NCBI GenBank assembly: GCA_009193035.1
Contig: SWDT01000117.1
Span: forward strand, 1-64,000
Length of the DNA stretch: 64,000 bases
From: Halicephalobus mephisto
Lineage: Eukaryota > Nematoda > Chromadorea > Rhabditida > Panagrolaimidae
Direction: 5' to 3'
A program made the position numbers and the translations under genes. The notes under the pieces were generated by a model. The model was given only the letters and a program-made list of their open reading frames with translations. It did not search any database and was not told where the DNA came from. Within the stretch, counting starts at the first letter, position 1. The number at the start of each line of letters is the position of its first letter. Below, in pieces: positions 10,672 through 24,000 of the stretch.

Positions 10672-13600
10672 ATGGCTCATCTCATCCAAGATGAGATTGT
10701 GGTCAACGACCATACTTGGAATCTTGGAATCTACATCACCGACATCAATGTCTCGAAAGATCTCCTTGTCCGAGGGGATAAACATATCGGGGGTGTTATG
10801 ATGTCCCTAGTTGACAGCATTGGTGAGTTATTTTTTAATGTAAACAAATGAATCTTCTTTGACGGGGAATTTCCGATTTTAGTTGTGATTTTTTATATTA
10901 AGTCTTCCATATATGAAAGTCAATCCTCAAGGGTAGTTAGAAGGTTTTAGATTCCACATATTCCAATCCAGAAGTTTTCAAGTTCATCTAAGAAGAATAT
11001 AGTTTTGGAAAATTACGAAATAATCACTGCGCGAAACCGGAATTTTGGACTGCTTTGGTTTCTATTAAATTTTAGAAATTTTTCTTGAGCCAATTTCGTA
11101 GGAAACCTTATTTCTGGTTTTTATTATATATGAACAAATTTTAAATCATAAAATTACGAAATAATCACTGCGCAAAGTCGAAATTTTGGACTGCTTTGGT
11201 TTCTAAAAATCCCTTTCGAGACAATTTTATAGTTTATTTTTAGTTTTTATAATATGATTATTGTAAATTCCAGGTGCTTCTCGAGATTGGTCCGATCATG
11301 CTCTTTGGTGGCCCGAAAAACGGCAATGGCTGAAGCACACTCGGTCAACTTTGGATCAACTTGGAGTTACGGCTGCCACTTATCTAGAATTCACTCCAAT
11401 GCACAAATACTGCCGTGTCCAACTGCCAGATCTCCAAGTAGTCGATGCGAATCTCGATTTCTCCGTTCCCGTTTTCCGTGTTGTTGCTGAATTTTGTCGG
11501 GAATTAACGATTAGATATCCTGAGGAACTTTCTTTGAAAAGAAACATTCCTCCAGATGTCTTGAGGAAAGGAACCAACATTGAATCAGAGCAGCCTATTG
11601 TTCCGTATAAAGTTGGAGAAGAATCAGTCGGACCAGGGACGTTGAGGACCGCCAAACCTATCCGTTATGCCACGTTGAACACTGGACGACAACAGAGCCC
11701 GGGAGGGGGTGCCATGGGTCCTGGACATGTCTTCAACGCCAGTGAAATCGGGACTTTGCCTAGACAGGGAACATTGCCTCGGGGCATGTCCCCAGGTCTT
11801 GCAGCTTATGCTCATGTTATGGGGAAAGATCCTTCCAGAATCATCGAAGGTCTTGATGGGGATACTGTACCGGAGAATTTTATTCAATCTCCTAGAGTTG
11901 TCCCGAATAAAGAACTTCCAGTTTTTCGTCCTCAAAACGTCCAAGAAAGAGCGGCTTTGAACAGGGGATGGCTGGACTCCAGCAGATCCTTGATGGAACA
12001 AGGCATTGCCGAAGGAGAAACAACTCTCCTGAGATTCAAGTACATGAGTTTCTTCGACTTGAATCCTAAGTACGATAAAGTCAGAATTAATCAACTTTAT
12101 GAACAAGCCAAATGGTCGATTTTGTTGGACGAATTCGAACATACGGAAGAAGAAGCCAACCTTTTTGCAGCTCTTCAGATTCAGGCTCAATATCAAACTG
12201 CAAATGAAGACGACTTGAATTCAGGAAAGGACGAAGTTGAAAAAATGCTAGACGAGCTGGAGAACAACCTCGATGTCGCTGCCTTGAACAGAAAGGACTT
12301 GACTCATATCCCTGAACTGGCCGAATACTTGAAATTTTTGAAGTATGTTTGAGTTTTAAAAATTATTTTGAAACTTGTTTTTTAGACCCAAGAAACTCGG
12401 TTTTAATAACTTCAAAAGAGCATATTTCGTGTTCAGAGATCTGACATTGAAGTACTATAATTCTGCTCAAGAACAATCTGGTCAGCCCTTGGGCAGATAT
12501 GACTTGAAAGGCTGCGAAGTTACGCAAGATTTGAAACTTTCGGAACAGAGATACCATATTAAAATTCTAGTACCATCTGCAGAGGGAATGACGGAACTTA
12601 TTTTGAAATGTGATTCTGAACCTCAATATGCCAAATGGATGGCCGCTTGCAGATTGGCCAGCAGAGGAAAATCCATGGCCGACGCCAGTTACAACAACGA
12701 AGTCGACGGAATCAAGAGGACACTCATGCTACAAACTGGAAGTGAGTTTTATATTTATTTTAAATTTTAATTGTAACTTGGTGTATGACGAATAGGGAAA
12801 GATTTATTTGAGTCTTTATAGAACGAATTACAATTTTCTATAGAAAAATATTATTAAGCAATACAGGTAATTTGCATTCACTGCTAACTGAATGCAATAT
12901 TCAGTAGATTGGATTCTAATTGAGTGTAATCGATGACAATAACTACAATCAAGCAAAGGTTGATTATAACTGAATGCAATAGGTGTTTGAGACATTTTCC
13001 CCCTCATAGGTAGTTTTCCATCACTGCTAACTGAATGCAATCAATACATAGAATCCAATCTATTGAAGATTGCATTCAAAGGTTCTTAAGTGAGTGTAAT
13101 CAATGGCAATGATTGCAATCAAAAAAAGGCTGATTATAACTGAATACAATAGAAGGTGTTTGATTGCATTCAGTTAGTGGTGATTGCAAATTACTTGTGA
13201 ACAACACAATGATGTAAACCTTGTAAGGTTACGGTGGTCGTGCTAAGACCTCCTAATCAGGGAGTCCATCTGCATGGCGTCTCCTCAAGTCCCAATATTA
13301 ATAATAATTACATCAAATTTATACACATTAGAAATTGCAATTAGAAAAATAATTATTTAATAACATATATTTTAGTATTTTTAATATTTTTCTAATTTTT
13401 AACTAAAATTTGTAGAATTTATTAGATTTTGAGATTTTCGAACAATAAAAAATAAAAATTCATACGTAATTTTGAATTTTAGAAGATTCTGGATATTCGT
13501 GTTGAGACAAATTTGAACAGTTTTTAATTTTTAAAATTATCTTTATCAATCTTGAAATTGAAATTTTTTAGAATCTAATGGAGCTGATTCCAAGAGTAGA

Positions 13601-14738
13601 GCCCCGCCAGTTAAATTTCCATCAGATTTTAATGCTGATGAGTTTATTTCTCAGCAATATGTCCGGAAAGCTCGTTCTCGTCAAGCCATCCAACAGAGGA
13701 TTTCTGATGCTCATAGCAGTGTGAGGAATCTGACCAGCACTGAAGCTAAACTTCAATACATCAAGACATGGGAATCTCTTAAGGGTCATGGTCTTCATTA
13801 CTTCATTGTTAAGTTCTTTGATGAAAGGGGATCCAGGAAACCTGAATTGATTGCTGTAAGTCAGAGAGGAATATTCTTGGTTAATCCAGATAATGGAGAA
13901 TGTGTCAAACCTTGGCCATTTACGAGAATGAAGAAATGGCATGTTAACTGGGAAATTCGCCACCTGAAGATCGCCTTCGACAACGAAGACATCGACTTCA
14001 AGCCTCTCAGTGCTGATTGCAAGGTGAGTCTTTGTAAAATTACAAAATATGCAAAATTTTTATTTTTATAAAATCCAATAAGTTTCAATTTTTACTTTTT
14101 ATAAGATCCAATTATTTTTTACTTTTTATAAAATCGAATTATTTTTTACTTTTTATAAAATCGAATAAGCTTTAATTCCTTATTTTTATAAAATTCAATT
14201 ATTTTTTACTTTTTATAAAATCGAATTATTTTTTACTTTTTATAAAATCGAATAAGTTTTAATTTCTTATTTTTATAAAATTCAATTATTTTTTACCTTT
14301 TATAAAATCGAATAAATTTTAATTTTTACTTTTTATAAAATCCAATTATTTTTTATTTTTATAAAATTCAATTATTTTTTGTTGCAATTATTAAAATTAC
14401 AATTTTTCTAAAATCTAAAAAATATATTATTTTAGGATTTTTTAGAATCTTACAAAATTCAATAAAAATTTTATTTTATGTGTAATTTCGACTTTTAGAA
14501 GGTTCTAAAAGCTTTTTGGAAATTTTCATAAAGAAATTTATGAAATTTTAATTTTAAAATAATTTTTTGATAAATGTAAAATTTTAGTTTTTATTATGTG
14601 AAATTTATTAATTTTGACGTTTTTCAGATTGTTCATGAATTTATTGGTGGATACATTTTTGTCTCAATGAGAAGTAAAGACAAGAAACAGACCCTCGACG
14701 AAGAAGGTTTCATGCAGCTCACTGGAGGCTGGCACTGA
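10672..14738 (+). CDS. unc-112: UNC-112 / kindlin (fermitin family), integrin-adhesion FERM-PH protein
   Basis: Five exons (10672-10822, 11274-12342, 12386-12741, 13572-14023, 14628-14738) sum to 2139 nt and encode 712 residues; I recall about 720 for C. elegans UNC-112. Kindlins bind integrin beta tails and ILK-PINCH complexes at muscle and epidermal attachments. The N-terminal half carries the F0/F1 signature with [17 protein letters not shown] and [11 protein letters not shown]. Exon 2 ends in the F2 region ([12 protein letters not shown]). Exon 3 encodes the PH domain inserted in F2 ([16 protein letters not shown] to [12 protein letters not shown]). The F3 lobe has [14 protein letters not shown], where vertebrate kindlins have the integrin-binding QW pair; here Trp648 is kept and Gln is Lys. 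The C-terminus [13 protein letters not shown] to TGGWH is typical. All junctions keep frame. Confidence 0.95.
12863..13198. mobile_element. 336-bp MITE in unc-112 intron 3
   Basis: The 36-bp ends (acaggtaatttgcattcact at the left; right end 13163-13198) are inverted repeats with few mismatches. The interior repeats aactgaatgcaat and its complement several times. The internal segment around ggattctaattgagtgtaat is related to the palindromic element at 23343-23679. No coding capacity. Confidence 0.65.
13204..13305. other. GC-richer segment inside unc-112 intron 3
   Basis: A 100-bp stretch (ggttacggtggtcgtgctaa and following) stands out from the AT-rich intron in base composition. It has no open frame or splice role. 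It may be a fragment of a SINE-like repeat such as the one at 19534-19800, but I see no firm match. Confidence 0.25.
14080..14380. repeat. Tandem repeat in unc-112 intron 4
   Basis: About nine units of roughly 28-34 bp built on attattttttacttttta followed by taaaatcgaa, with a longer variant containing aataagctttaatt. It is non-coding and lies just after the exon 4 donor. Confidence 0.65.
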
Positions 14739-15222
14739 TCTTTTGGATTTTTCCCAAACGCTCAAATGGAAAATTTACAGCAATTTCTACTTATGCCCAA
14801 TTTTTTATTTATTGTTAGAATTTTAAGCTGTTTTTAGTAGATACCTGCCAATTTGAAAGTGTTGGTGTTGAAAATTATATAAAATTGTGCCTTCAATGAA
14901 AAATTTGAAAAATGATGATAAGCGTGTTTCGAAATGGAAAAAATGTTCTAAAACGGACCAGTTAAATATGGTTTTTTCCTTTTTTCGTATGGCGGAAAAG
15001 AGTTTTCCTTTCTTAGGAGTAAATATAAAGGATAAAATTGTTTCGAAACGAAAAAAGTGTTTCGAAAACGACCAGTGAAGTTATTGTTTTTTGGTGGTTC
15101 CCAAAGCGAAAAAGGATTTCTCTTTCCCGGGCAACGGAGCAAACGACATTTTGATTCTTTTCCATTGCAGTTCTTCGTTTTTTGTTTCATTATTATTTTT
15201 TATATTGTCTTTGAAAATCTCA
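14739..15222 (+). other. Spacer between unc-112 and the RBM33-like gene, with a likely trans-splice acceptor
   Basis: Two related words of about 37 bp (tcgaaatggaaaaaatgttc at 14930 and tcgaaacgaaaaaagtgttt at 15042) repeat within the spacer. The motif ttttccattgcag ending at 15170, 52 bp before the next start codon, has the form of an outron acceptor for spliced-leader addition. The same-strand spacing of under 500 bp makes an operon possible but unproven. Confidence 0.35.
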
Positions 15223-17542
15223 ATGGCAGATGATACACTGTTAAACGATGATGATTTGCTCGGTGTTGATGATGTGGACTTGTTAGATGACGACCTGGAC
15301 GAGTCGTTGTTGGATGATGAGGTTCCGATTAAAAAAGCGGTTTGTTTCATATAAAAATTTGTCTAATATGATATTTCAGAGAATAAGCAATGATGGAATT
15401 GAAGTGGCAAATTCGAAAATTGCGGAAAAAGTAGGGATCAAAGAAGACCAGCCATCTTCGTCGATTGAGAAATTTAACGCCGACACATCGTTGGACAATG
15501 AAGCTCTGGATTACGAAGACGATTTGGAAGAATTCGACGAGAAAGAAAGACGGGAATCCAAATTTGAATCAGAAAGAGGAGATAAAGCGACGAATATTGA
15601 AACTATTCTGCCTCAACAGAAGGGCCAACGTTCCGGCGACGGCGAAAACGCTACTTCGGAGCGTGGCAAGGGAAACTACAAAGGCCGGCACTCTGGAAGA
15701 GGTAACTGGAGAGGGAGAGGAGGTAATTTTTCGTTTTTTGTAAAGTTACCATAATGCAGTTTTCAACATTAGCATAATATGCAAATTTCCATCTTCTATA
15801 TCCTTTGAATACATGAACTTCTACTTTCCTCGAGATTTTCCTAATACTAATTTCCATTTTATCTAAATTTCCTTAAGAGATAAATTTCTACTTTTTTCTA
15901 AATTATTATAATATATAAATTCTCACTTTTTCAAAGTTGCCACAATGTTTAAATTTCAGGTTTTCGTCCTCCAGGACCTTTCCCAGTATTTGGCGACCGC
16001 CCGCCGACAGTATTACCTAATGGGATGCCGTTTATATCAAATCCACCGTTCCCATATCCACCTATGGGTCAATTCCCTCCTTTCTTAGGTCCTAACGCTC
16101 TTCCGCCTCAATTGATGGCATCGGATCCGACAAACTGGAACAAACGGGTTGAAGCATTCATGAGGAGAACTGCTGATGCTGTTCCTGCTAGATCTCGGTC
16201 TTATTCTGCTTCTAGTTCCGATTCAAGTTGTTCTACTTGCTCCAGTTCCAGATCAAGCTCTCGTTCAAGATCTCCAGGAAGAAATAGAAGGGGAGGAAGA
16301 CAGAACAACGAAAGGAAAAATAGGGATCAATCGAAGGTTTGATTTTTGAGTTTAACAATTTGGCGTTAATGTAATTTATTCAGAAACCTCTAGTAGACGA
16401 GAAGAAAACAGCATTGGAATGTGCTGAAGCTATAGGACTCGATGAAGAATATCTAAAGAAAGTTGAAGAACAAAGAAGACTACGAGAAGAAATTCAACGG
16501 AAAAAATTAAAGAAGATTCAAGAAGCTTCAGGAGAAGAACCAAAGAAGTTGGAAGAAAAACAATCAAGGAAACGTGAACGTTCTAGATCTCCGGATAGAA
16601 GAGGTAGAAACGATAGAGATAGAAGTCGTCGTCATAGACATCATCATCATAAAAAACACAGAAGGGATAGAGCATCGTCACTTGAGAGACTTGCTGAACA
16701 AGCTTTGAAAGCAGCTAATGCAGCGATAATGCCATCAGGGAATACTGTACCTCCAGCTGTTGCAATGGGAAGTAATCCAATGGTATCTCTTCCACCAATG
16801 AATATTCCTCCGCCAATTATACCAGTACAACCAGGAATAGCTGTTGAGAGTAATCAAGTACAACAACCTCCACAACCTCGTCCATCTGCTCCACAAGTAC
16901 CTGTTTTGAGAACAGTATCGACAGCAACAATTGCAGGACCAATGATGCCGAAAATAGTGAAATATCAACCACCACCAGATGCCAAAGAGAAGAATTTGAA
17001 AGCTCATCTAGTTGTGGTTGTGGGAAGCATTTCAAGACTTCAAAATGCTTTCAAAAGGATTAGTCTTTTTGCAAGTTCTGTTGGAGACACTAAGGTTAGT
17101 CTAAAGTTGAGCAACTGTCGGGATTTCTTTAATCTCTACAAATTGTTTGATTTTATTATTTTATTTATTACTTTGTTAGGGACTTAAAAAAAAAGAAAAA
17201 AATTAAAAAAGTAAAGAGGCAAAAGCCCATTTAAAAATTAAAAAAAAGTAAAAAATAATGAAAATTAGGATTTTGATTGTATTGTTAGTTTTTGATGGAT
17301 TTTAATTGTTTTTTGTTATGTTTTGAATTGACTTTCAGAAAGTATGGCAGACAGATCCGAATAGTGTATCGATGATATTCAAAAAACTAGAAGATGCCAA
17401 GAAGTTTTTGACTCAATATCATAAGTGAGGTTTTTAATGTTTAAATTTAATGAAATACGATTTTTTTAGTCAAACGATATCAGGTGTTCGTCTTGAAGTA
17501 TCACTCCACAAGATGTATTTGAATCTGGACACAATGCCCTAG
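15223..17542 (+). CDS. RBM33-like RS-domain and C-terminal RRM protein
   Basis: Six exons (15223-15339, 15380-15722, 15960-16336, 16384-17094, 17339-17424, 17470-17542) sum to 1707 nt, 568 residues. The layout follows vertebrate RBM33, a nuclear RNA-binding protein linked to mRNA export and m6A demethylation. It has an acidic N-terminus rich in Asp and Leu (DDLLGVDDVDLLDDDLDESL), an RGG stretch (GRHSGRGNWRGRG), a proline-rich segment, and Ser/Arg tracts at about residues 235-275 and 330-365. The segment EYLKKVEEQRRLREEIQRKK matches the RBM33 IEEQKRLREEI region. A second proline-rich stretch leads into an RRM-like fold at about 485-568 (SVSMIFKKLEDAKKFLTQYH). The ATG chosen is the first after the acceptor at 15170. 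A poly(A) signal aataaa lies at about 17798. The family call rests on motif order and local matches. Confidence 0.72.
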
Positions 17543-18017
17543 TATCGTTGGGTCAAGACAAATTTGGAATGATGGGTAGCAGTGGATGTTTTTATTGATT
17601 ATTTGCTATTTTTATTTTGATGATTGGAGTTTAGATGGAATAATGAAAATTGTTACTTTGTTATGGGTAATAGTTATGATAGATAAGAGATCGGGGAAGT
17701 TTTTGTGGAGTTGAAAAATTGATTTTTGTTTTATTTTTATAATTGGAATTTTGTAACTATTCATCTACCGGGTTTGGTTTTTCAAGTTTGAAGTCGAATA
17801 AAGACTAGATTAAGAAATTCAAAAACATTCAAAAGAAAAACTGAGTTTTTTCAGCATTAATATCAAAGTCGGGAATTTTAGGATTAGAGAAATAATCACT
17901 GATAGATACCAGGATAGCTCAGATTACTGTGTAAAAAGTCAATTTGCTTTATTCAGTAAGTTTCGATTTGCTCTGGAAATATAATACGACTCCAATATAT
18001 ACGCAATATTAGGGAAT
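17543..18017. terminator. Convergent 3' ends with poly(A) signals
   Basis: The plus-strand RBM33-like gene ends at 17542 and has aataaa at about 17798. The minus-strand pseudokinase gene ends at 18018 and has aataaa (read as tttatt at 17946-17951) on its own strand. The two 3' regions converge within about 475 bp. Confidence 0.5.
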
Positions 18018-21000
18018 TTAGAGTTTATTGTATTGTCGACTGGTGTTGAAGAGGGTTCTCGGGGTAGCGGAGAGAAGGAACTGAATGTACATTCTTTCTC
18101 GGGGCTCCGAGAGACATTCTGCTTTGTCTGCGAGTAAACGGACCTAAAAAACAAATATTAAAATATTACAACTTATATGTTTAGATTTATATACATGAAT
18201 AATCATGGTAGTTGCACTCAAAGTATATAAAGTAATCGGTGATAAAATAAAAATGAAAAAAACCGAAATTTACACAGAATTCTCGAACAAAATTAAGCAG
18301 TAAGTTCTGTACCTAAATTTACAAAGTTCGAATTTCAATCAGAACGAAAACCGCAGCTTGCTCGCAACGTTAGGACAGGTCGCGGTTGTTTAATTGAAGT
18401 AATTTTTTAAAAGTTGATAATTTTGGAATAAAATTCACTTTTTAAAGATTCTTTGATTTACGAATTACGGATAACAATGCGATTTATCTGTTGAACATAA
18501 TCAGTATTCAGATTTTCAATTTTACAAAGAATAAACTTGGTTTAAATTTGTTTAAGAATTTCAAAAATTAGTTTCATATATAAATTTAGTTTAAATTCAG
18601 CTAATAATGTAATTTAAAGTTTCTTTTGTGTTAGGTCTTCTTTGTTACAGATACGGTAGATCAAATGCGTCGGATAAAATTAGGCGATTTGGATTTCGGA
18701 AAATATTAAACTTGTTGAAGCACGTCAGACGCGACTTGCTCCGACGTTGCGCGCAACCTGCGGTTTTCATTTTGTTTTTAACTTTGCAAATTTAGGTACG
18801 GGAGGTGCTGGTCGATCTTGCTCAAGAATGATATATGAATTTTTAATTTTTAAATTTTTACTTGAATGCTGAGTACTTTATGGACTGTTGTACTAATTAT
18901 TTTTTAGGATTACTCACCAATCGGTTGACTTCATGAGCTCTTCTTTCATCCAGCCACAATTTGGCTTCGAATTCCCCGTCGAAGTTGACTCGACCGCAGA
19001 AGAAGGTAAATTCTAGAAGATTTTTGGCTTCAGTTAAGGAAGAACTCCTGTCGAGATGGAGCAACTCCGCACACCTCCTCAAAGGTCGGGAAAACTCCGT
19101 CCTGTCGAGAATATTGGGGACGATGTTGTGCATCTTGTGGTTCAGCAAGGTACATAAGGCTCTGAGGGCATAGCGGCAGACCCCAACTCTGGGGGAATCT
19201 GAAGAGTTCTTGATGATGACGGACATGCGGTCATCAAAGTCTTCTTCCATGATTTCCTGAAAATTTAGAATTAATAGAGTAGACATGGCCTAAAAAAGTT
19301 TTAACATTTTTAAAAATAATAAAATTTCCGAATTTGTTATAATTTTCAAATATTATAAAATTAACTCAATTTTATGGTTTTATAAAATTAATTTCTTAAT
19401 TTTTATAACAATATAACTATTGTAAAAAAGCGGGAATTTTAACGCTTGTTTTTGGTGATTTTTTCAAGGCATTATTCCACTAGGATACTTGTCCTCTGGC
19501 TGTACAGAGTTTTTAGTTTAATAAGTTATTAATTGACTCAGTGGCAGTGAACGTCACTGGTCATCGGAAAGTTGCAGTTTCAAGCCGTGGACACCCCGTG
19601 CTTGCCCAATCCAGGGATTACGAAATACGGTAGGCAATGGGTACCTCATAAAGGGGAAAGGTTCACCACTAGGTGCAGTCCATGGCCTGGTTATGCAGGT
19701 AATAGCCCCTAGGGACTAGGACAAGATGCTAAACAGCTACACTGGCCACTCGGCATAATCCCTTCTGGTGGTTTACAAACCATATCCTTAATTACGGGAA
19801 AGTTTTAACCTTTTACAAGTTATTAATTGTTAGAAATTACTACTTTTTTAAATTGCATTGCAGTGTGTGAATTTGCCTGTGCCGAGGTCTATAAAGAGAT
19901 CGACATCAAATCCGACATAAAAATAAAAATAAAAATTTTGATTACAGCATCCGGACAAATCAGTTTACTCAGTTGCTGTCCGAAGGTTTAATTTTTACGT
20001 CGACTTTTTTGCAGACCTCGATGCTGTTTTTCGCTTCTGTTAGTTCCCCGACTTACTCTCAAAAACATCAACTTTGGCAGATGATGGAGTTCTTCCAGAG
20101 TATTCTTCAAGTCGGCAGCCTTGTAAGTCAGCAAAAATTCTTTGAAATTGTTAGACAAATGCTCCACTCCATCGGATTGGAGTACCTTCAAGGCACAAAG
20201 TAGTTGGAGCATGATGAAACATACATGATGCTCGTATCTCTGGACATTCATCGCTTTGTGCATGTTGTGGGCTGCCAGACTGTGGAATGAGCAGACACTC
20301 AATGGAGGCATTACGACGATTCTGTAGATGCTCGACCTACTGGGCATGTCGATTCCTGCTTGATCCAAGAGATGCCGAAGAGTCACTTCTGGTTCTTCGA
20401 TTTCCGCAAGTACCGAAGGACCAAACCCTGATCTCTCGGCTAGACGACCCATCAGAGGGGCGTATTGACATGTAGGGGTCAACTAAAAGAACAAAAATAA
20501 AAACTATTTTTACAATTTTAACATCGAACTTATCAATCAATAAAGAGAGTCTAAGTTTGCTCAGTAGTTTAGTGGTTAGTATACGTGACTACCAATCACG
20601 AGACTCAGGTTCGATTTCTGACTAGAAAGCACTGATTTCGAGTTTCAGTAACAGGTTAGTCATAGCCGAAAACGAACCCTATCCCAGCACAGAATAAACA
20701 TAAGACAATTCTAAAATCCTCACCATTACAGTAACTCTATGCTCTGTGTAATTTGGAGTCACGAAAGCTGCGTCGAAAAGGACGATTTTTTCTTTTATCA
20801 TCAAGGGAGTTGTGGACTTGAATATCAAGCTCTCTATGGTAATCCTGGAAATTTAATAAACAGTGATCATAGAATTGATGAATTGAGGACTTACTCATCA
20901 AAGAGATCTCTACCGTAATCCCCAAATTCTCCATGTTGTCGTCCGATATCTGGGTAGTTGTCGATTATGAAAGCCAGAGTGTTGGTGTGTTGGACAGTCA

Positions 21001-24000
21001 TCTGTCCATAGAGGTCCTCGGCTGCCTTGGCCCTGAGGGGGTTAGGTGACCGGAGGAGTTGAGACGGGGATCTGGGGGATTCAAGTGAAGATGATTCAGC
21101 AGAATTAGGATAACGAGGATATCCAGAATCAGATCCACCTAAAAATTATTAAAATTGAAAAATAATGAAAATTTTAAATTTTAAAATTCACCACTAATGT
21201 ATTCTGCTGTTGCCGGTCGAGATCCAACGGCGGATTGGTGATTATTGGATCCATTAAAGTGCTGAAAAATAATCATTATTATAAAAATTAAAAAAATAAA
21301 ATTTTTACAAAATTGTCTTGAGAGGAATTTTTTGAAATTTTCCAGTCAAGACCGAAAAGTTTTAAATTTCACATTTATTTGGTTCTAAAAAAATCTTAAT
21401 TTTAATTAAATTATTAAAAATAAAAATCTTTACAAAATTGTCTCGACAGGAATTTTCAGAACTATTCTGAAAAATTAAAAAATTGTCAATTTTTTATTTT
21501 TATAAATTTCGTTTTTTAAATTATTAAATTTGTTTTATAAAGTAGACATTAATGATACCGTACCTTGTCGTTGCTGTTTTCGTCGATCTCTTTGAGGTTC
21601 CTCAACGAAGAAGCATTCGAGTGGTTGGACAGGATGGAGTGGCTGGAGAGCTTCCTTGGAGCCCCGGCACTCAGGTTCGAGTTGGATCTCTGGAAGAATT
21701 TTCATAGTAACTACAGTAACTACAGTAATACAGAATCTTATCATTTATTTGATTCTGTACATGAGTTCTAGAAAGTTTGAAATTTTGGAATCTTCTACAA
21801 AATTCTTAAAAATTCTAGAATCTTCTACAAAATTCTTCAAAATTCTAGAATCTTTTAAGAAATTCTGAAAATCTTCAAAATATTCTACAAATTTCTAGAA
21901 AATCCTAAAAATCACAAAAATTTTCAAGAAAATTCTATTTTTGCACCAGATTTTGAACAATTCTAGAATTTTCTATTGAGTTCTACAATATTTCGAAAAT
22001 TTTCATGAAATTCTAGAAGATTCTAAGAAATTCTAAAATTTTTACTAGATTCTAGAAAATTCTAAGAATTTTAAAATTTCCATGATTTTGGTGACTTGTA
22101 AATTACGAAAATTCGACGAAATGGGAACTTACATGAGCAGGTTTGGGTTTCCTGACGGCAACGGCATTGGTTGCTTGGAAGGACCCTTGACTAGAATTCG
22201 AATTTGTCTCCATTACTTTGCTCTGTCGTTTCTTGATTGGAGGGGCTGGAGTCCCGATGACGCTGGTTCTCTTGCTTCTGATTGCGTCCTCATCGGGGGA
22301 GGATCTGGGTTCGTCCTCGTCACTATCTCTCAATTCTGTTTTTTTCTCGATGAGACTTCCAATGACTCCAGTCCTTCTGGCTCTGACGGCAGCCTGATAA
22401 GCGTCGCTTTCCCGTCTTTGAATGAAGTGTTTTTCTCTCTTGGGCGGAACGGGCTGTTTTTCTCTCAACGCGACTTTCACAATGTTCAGCTGATTCGATC
22501 TTTTGTTTTCTTGATCCAGATCAGATTCTTGATCACTAGGCAGATTTGTCATAGTCACAAGAGATCCAGAATGACCGTCACTCATCGGAGAAGTCCTCAA
22601 CTTCACCACAGGCGGGGGCTGGAGTTGGGGCACAGGGGACACGCCGGACTTCACCCCCCTGGGGTCGTTGATGAACTTGGTGTCGATCATGAGGGCTTCT
22701 CCTCCCAGAGTGAATCTCCGATTCTGGTGTACTGTACCAGGGAGTCTGACGGAGTGATGTCTCTGGAAAGCCGGAGGGGACGGGGTTACGTCAGAAGCCG
22801 CTGTCTGAAAAAAATAATTTTAAAAATAATTAAAAAAATTACAATTTTTTACAAATTAACTTTCTTTAAAAATCTACCGTAATGTAGGAAATTTTATAAA
22901 ATCGGAATTTAGGAAGTTTAAAATTACTGTAGATTACTGTAAAGTCATCCAAATACGAATACTGTTTTTTAAAATAATTTTTTAAAATAAATTTATAATT
23001 TTTTAAACATATTTTTTAATTTTCAAAGACCCATATTACTGTAGACTGTCATTGTTACAAAAATCCCCTCAGGCGAAATATATAAAAATCCAAAATAAAA
23101 TTCATAATGGGAAATTTAAAAAATAATTTTCTTGTCAAAACCAAAAATTCTTAAATTTTAGCTTAAATATCGTTTTAGAAATAATTTAGTGACGGTTCCG
23201 ACGTGATTTCTAATTTTTATTGTGCAATTTTTTAAATTACTAATAATCAAAAATTAAATAACCTAAATTTAAAAAAGTACATGAATGAAATTTAGGGCAT
23301 TTATGTTTTGTGATTTTTATTATCAAAATTGGAACTCAACGCAGGTTTTGTAAAATTAGATCTAACTGAATGGAATCAACATTTAAGAGCTCCTGATTAC
23401 TGTTTTCATATTAATTGATTCTAAATGAATATAATCGATGACAAAATTGCAATTTAATAAAAGATTGATTCTAAATGAATAAAATCAATATGTTTGGATC
23501 ATGTTTGTTTTTAGTTAAGAAGGTGTTAATATGTTGATTACATTTAATTACGATCAATCTTCTATCAAATTGCAATTCTGTCGTCGATTATATTGATTTA
23601 GAATCAAATAATATGAAAACGGTAATTAAGAACTCTTAAATGTTGATTCCATTCAATTAGATCTAATTTCAGAAAACCTATGAACATTCGAAATTTGGAC
23701 TTTTTGTGCTAGGAGAGACTCGCAATTCATTTTTGGATTCGGAAATTCGGGTATTAAGTTCTAACTATTAATTTAGATAAAATAAACTTTTGAATTAAAA
23801 AAATCCTTAAATGCTGTCTCAGAACGAAAAATCCAAATTTCGACCTTGAACTTTGATCATCGATTTTAATAAAACAGAACACTGAATTTTCGAAAATGAT
23901 GTTTTTGACAAAAATAAAAACTTTAAAACTGCAAATCTCAAGGATCTCTGTAGTACTGTAAATACTTATGACATTCAACTTTGTATAACAAATATTTTTG

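Noticed and set aside
11624..12196. 190-codon minus-strand frame opposite unc-112 exon 2
   Set aside because: Shadow of the well-supported kindlin coding sequence.
20558..20628. Functional tRNA-Gly(ACC)
   Set aside because: Box A, box B and the anticodon stem are good, but only about three of seven acceptor pairs form, and an ACC anticodon is rare in eukaryotes; called tRNA-like instead.
22082..22882. 266-codon plus-strand frame
   Set aside because: Antisense shadow of the large Ser/Pro-rich exon (22133-22804) of the pseudokinase gene, which joins in phase with its neighbours.
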